Assembly: GCA_949316235.1 (NCBI GenBank)
Contig: OX438741.1
Location: forward strand, 38,106,962-38,170,961
From: Oegoconia quadripuncta
Lineage: Eukaryota > Arthropoda > Insecta > Lepidoptera > Autostichidae
Reading direction: 5' to 3'
DNA length: 64,000 nucleotides
Positions within the stretch are counted from its first letter, which is position 1, and every line of letters starts with the position of its first letter. Of the stretch, positions 61,456-64,000 are shown one piece after another. Made by a program: the position numbers and the translations under genes. The notes under the pieces were generated by a model. It saw only the letters and a list, made by a program, of their open reading frames with translations, made no database searches and was not told the origin of the DNA.

Positions 61456-61517
61456 CTTACGTGCGTTTACGTGGTGCTAAATACGAGCGAATGCAAGCGC
61501 TAAACAACCTACGCTAA

Positions 61518-61715
61518 AAATTGGACGTGTCACGGCTGCTGGACCACGCACCGGAAGACGCAGTCCCCCCTGAGCCCCCCACGAGGTGGACCGACGATTT
61601 GGTAAAGATCGCGGGAAGCCGCTGGACGGGCAGCGCGGGACCGATTGTTGTGGAGATCTTTGGGGGAGGACTTTGTCCAGCAGTGGAGGTCTTTGGGCTG
61701 ATATGAAGACGGCTG
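61518..61715 (+). pseudogene. RTE-like reverse-transcriptase C-terminal fragment
   Basis: The frame reads EPPTRWTDDLVKIAGSRWTG and the 3' part GGAGGACTTTGTCCAGCAGT encodes a degraded VQQW ending before TGA. GC-rich against its flanks. Plus-strand sister of 27-172. Confidence 0.65.
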
Positions 61716-61778
61716 CTGGACATAGTTAGCAGTTAAATATCTTAGAAACGAAATCTATCAAACACGAAGATCTATTAG

Positions 61779-62425
61779 ACGACCGATTGGTGTAGTGGTT
61801 AGTGACCCTGTTAGCGAAACCATCGGTTGCGGGTTTGAAGCCCGCGAGGGAATTCACGCCTTTTGTGTGATGAATACGAACGTTTATTCCCGAGTCATGG
61901 GTGTTTATATAAATATGGTCCTTACTTATGAAATTGGCGTTTTGTATGAAGAATTTCATTAAGACTGTTTTCTCCATACAAACATTTTTGTTTTTGTTTT
62001 TGAGAACGGCAAATCCAAATTTAGCTAAACTTTGTGTGTATTATCGGATAACATTAAGTTAAGTATAGGCAGCGTTAATTTTAAAAGTAACCGCTTTATA
62101 AAAGTTTCATCGAATCTAAGATATGATTATGGGTAGCACATGAAAAGAGCTCTGTTCATTTTTTTTTTATTATGTGATTTAGCCCAGAAATTAAAAAATA
62201 TTTCATGTGAAACCTTGAAATAATATTCCATTTTTCAAATAAAAAACAAATTTGGATATAGTTTTGAAAATCGCAGGAATTGGTACATATGATTAACGAA
62301 GAAAAAAAACTCCAATTTCATAGGTAAAGACACAATATTTATGTATGTTTATCCGTTATCTAGTATCCATAGTACAAGCTTTGCTTAGTTTGGGACTAGA
62401 TGATTGTGTAAGTGTCCGAAAAAGT
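61779..62425 (+). repeat. SINE-3 split by a full-length MITE-A (about 61916-62336)
   Basis: SINE-3 runs GACGACCGATTGGTGTAGTG to GTTTATATAAATAT and resumes TTATGTATGTTTATCCGTTA to GATGATTGTGTAAGTGTCCG. MITE-A starts GGTCCTTACTTATGAAATTG and ends AATTTCATAGGTAAAGACAC. AATAT flanks both sides, a likely 5-bp target duplication. Confidence 0.87.
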
Positions 62426-62749
62426 ACAATACCATTTTCAAATTGGTTCTACCTTGTTGACGCTGCAGTGCCACAAACAGACATAAGCGTTATAACATAA
62501 TTCTTAGGTTCGAGGTTAAAAATGTGTGTTTATCGTACAGATCCAAGAATAGCCGACCATTCAACAAAGAATTCTGCCTTTTCACGTCGTCCATTTATCA
62601 CTCTCGTGGGATAGAAAAAATTGCGTTGGCCTTAAGGGGCAAGTGAAAATAATGTGAGATTCGGTTTGTTTGATTTATTCAGTAGGTGCGGACTTCTGAC
62701 GTTAAGTAGGTATTAACTGTTTATTTTGTTAATAGTACTCATTTTAGGA

Positions 62750-62808
62750 AGAGCCTCGGTGGCTCAGAGGTTATGATGCGGTCTCCCAATTTGGTATATT
62801 TGGTCTAA
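62750..62808 (+). repeat. SINE-2 head scrap
   Basis: GAAGAGCCTCGGTGGCTCAG, GGTTATGATGCGGTCTCCCA, then broken by the LINE-1 tail that follows. Sequence 62426-62749 shows nothing. Confidence 0.7.
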
Positions 62809-63420
62809 TCAAATCAAATCAAATTATTTTATTTCATAGGATAAAAATTATCACTTGAAAACGTCCATATTTACTGCTCATTCACAAAGCTAACTCCCCA
62901 GAGAAGAACCAGCAAAAAACTCTAGGGTTGCTAAACAGATTATAGGTTGCAATTTGATAATTATATGAATAATAAGACAGCTATGTCCATGCTTGCTTAT
63001 CATTCATTTGGATGACTATTTAGTCAGAGATTTTATAATAGCTTTTCTGTTTTATGATTGCTTTAAATTTATTTAAAGGCAAATTTTGAATGTCTACTGG
63101 AACCTTATTATAAAAGCGTATACATTGCCCTTTGAAGGATTTACTAACTTTGTGAAGTCGGCTAACATAAGCAGATAACTGTTCTTATTCCTTGTATTAA
63201 CATTGTGCCTATCACTATTTTTACCGAATAAGGTTATATTTTTTTTTGCATATAACTTTACAGATTATAATCGATATTTTTCATAGTGTTTCTATGACTG
63301 CAACTCCATTGTCTATGCCTGTGTGCCACAAAGATCCATAGTTGAAACAAAACATTCCTAATGCGATTATTTACAGTCACCTCATCCTCAGCAGCAGTTC
63401 ATAAATGTATTGAGATGCCA
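62808..63420 (-). pseudogene. LINE-1 3' part (TTTGA-tail subfamily)
   Basis: ATCAAATCAAATCAAATTAT is the tail in reverse, then TTATCACTTGAAAACGTCC, the DYLDD-like end (CTTATCATTCATTTGGATGA), TAAATTTATTTAAAGGCAAA and TGCCCTTTGAAGGATTTACT. It extends furthest into the coding part for this subfamily. Confidence 0.8.
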
Positions 63421-63520
63421 TTGTTAAGATATTAATTTCCTTGAACTTATCTCTAAGATACACTCTAGGTCCTAATTTATAAATGGCACGAATAGCACGC
63501 GCAATAAATGGCACGAGGTC

Positions 63521-63972
63521 TCAATATTTGGAACTCATATTTTCTTCATATTTTCTTTATTTATTTAATTTTCGACCGATTGGTGTAGTGGATAGTGACC
63601 CTGTCAGCGAAACCAACGGTTGCGGGTTCAAATCCCGCGACGGGTAAATGTTTGTGTGATGAATACGAACATTTATTCCTGAGTCATGGATGTTTATATA
63701 AATATTTATGTATGTTTATTCGTTATCTAGTATCCATAGTACAAGCTTTGCTTAGTTTGGGTCTAGATGATTGGTGTAAATGTCCGAAATATTTATTATT
63801 ATAATGATGCAATTATGTGGAACAGGCTACAAACGCGACCGTCAAATTACACAATTAACCAGTTATTCGATTATGGTTTTGAAAAAAATAATTAAACTAC
63901 CTATGTCTATACCCTCTATTTCACTTACCTAATATGCCCTATTTTTTCCTGACGGTAAAAAAACTCATCCGG
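63521..63972 (+). mobile_element. MITE-B split by a full SINE-3 (63573-63795)
   Basis: MITE-B middle (ATATTTGGAACTCATATTTT ... TATTTATTTAATT) stops at about 63571 and resumes AATGATGCAATTATGTGGAA to CGGTAAAAAAACTCATCCGG. The SINE-3 between begins CGACCGATTGGTGTAGTGGA with B box GGTTCAAATCCC and ends TGTCCGAAATATTTATT. The window ends in TGGCTTCTGTCCAGGATCG. Confidence 0.85.
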
Positions 63973-64000
63973 TATAAACAATGGCTTCTGTCCAGGATCG

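Noticed and set aside
61779..61860. tRNA gene with TGGTGTAGTGGTTAG head
   Set aside because: Same head and body as the other SINE-3 copies, so it is not a functional tRNA.

Overview
The window looks like nuclear DNA of a moth or butterfly (Lepidoptera). The reasons are AT-rich sequence, one intron-split gene with GT-AG introns, and a dense mosaic of tRNA-headed SINEs, a 5S-rRNA-derived SINE, LINE 3' tails ending in TTTGA-type repeats, and many short TIR elements. No bacterial-style operon, CRISPR array or functional RNA gene is visible; tRNA-like and 5S-like stretches are SINE heads. Species and order are inferred from repeat style, not proven.

One real protein-coding gene is supported. It has six coding exons on the + strand between 28011 and 59658: 28011-28233, 37189-37388, 48256-48504, 49750-49933, 55841-56013 and 59491-59658. 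All junctions are GT-AG and reading phase is kept across every one. The 398-residue product is a membrane di-iron enzyme of the fatty acid hydroxylase / sterol desaturase superfamily. It carries the three histidine clusters HRLYH, HKLHH and HDKHH, and its layout is closest to sterol C5-desaturases. An acceptor one base before the ATG implies at least one upstream non-coding exon that I could not place.

The left part (1-28 kb) is non-coding upstream sequence. It holds repeats and several GC-balanced unique blocks near 7.3, 13.3, 15.0 and 22.1 kb that may be regulatory, a perfect 111-bp-arm palindrome at 12.1-12.5 kb, a miRNA-like hairpin at 21.2 kb, and two retro-insertions with target duplications at 10.6 and 26.5 kb. 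The middle (28-59.7 kb) is the gene, with introns of 1.2 to 10.9 kb filled by repeats. These include a hAT-type element with an exact 8-bp target duplication (40.0-40.7 kb), a foldback element with 270-bp arms (57.4-58.3 kb), two minisatellites, a pentanucleotide array, and repeats sitting 31 and 65 bp from splice acceptors. The right part (59.7-64 kb) is repeat mosaic with several nested insertions.

The repeats fall into families named here only for this annotation: SINE-1 (CCGCCTCCGTGGCTCAATG head), SINE-2 (GTCGGTGGCTCAGCGGTTAA head), SINE-3 (GACCGATTGGTGTAGTGG head), SINE-4 (TTTGGTGTAGTGGTTAGCAA head), repeat S5, repeat R, MITE-A, MITE-B, element C, LINE-1 (CR1/Jockey-like, product ending DYLDDKQxWT), LINE-2, LINE-3 and an RTE-like tail. 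Nesting gives relative ages: MITE-A jumped into SINE-3, MITE-B and repeat R; SINE-3 jumped into MITE-B; LINE fragments jumped into MITE-A and SINE-2.
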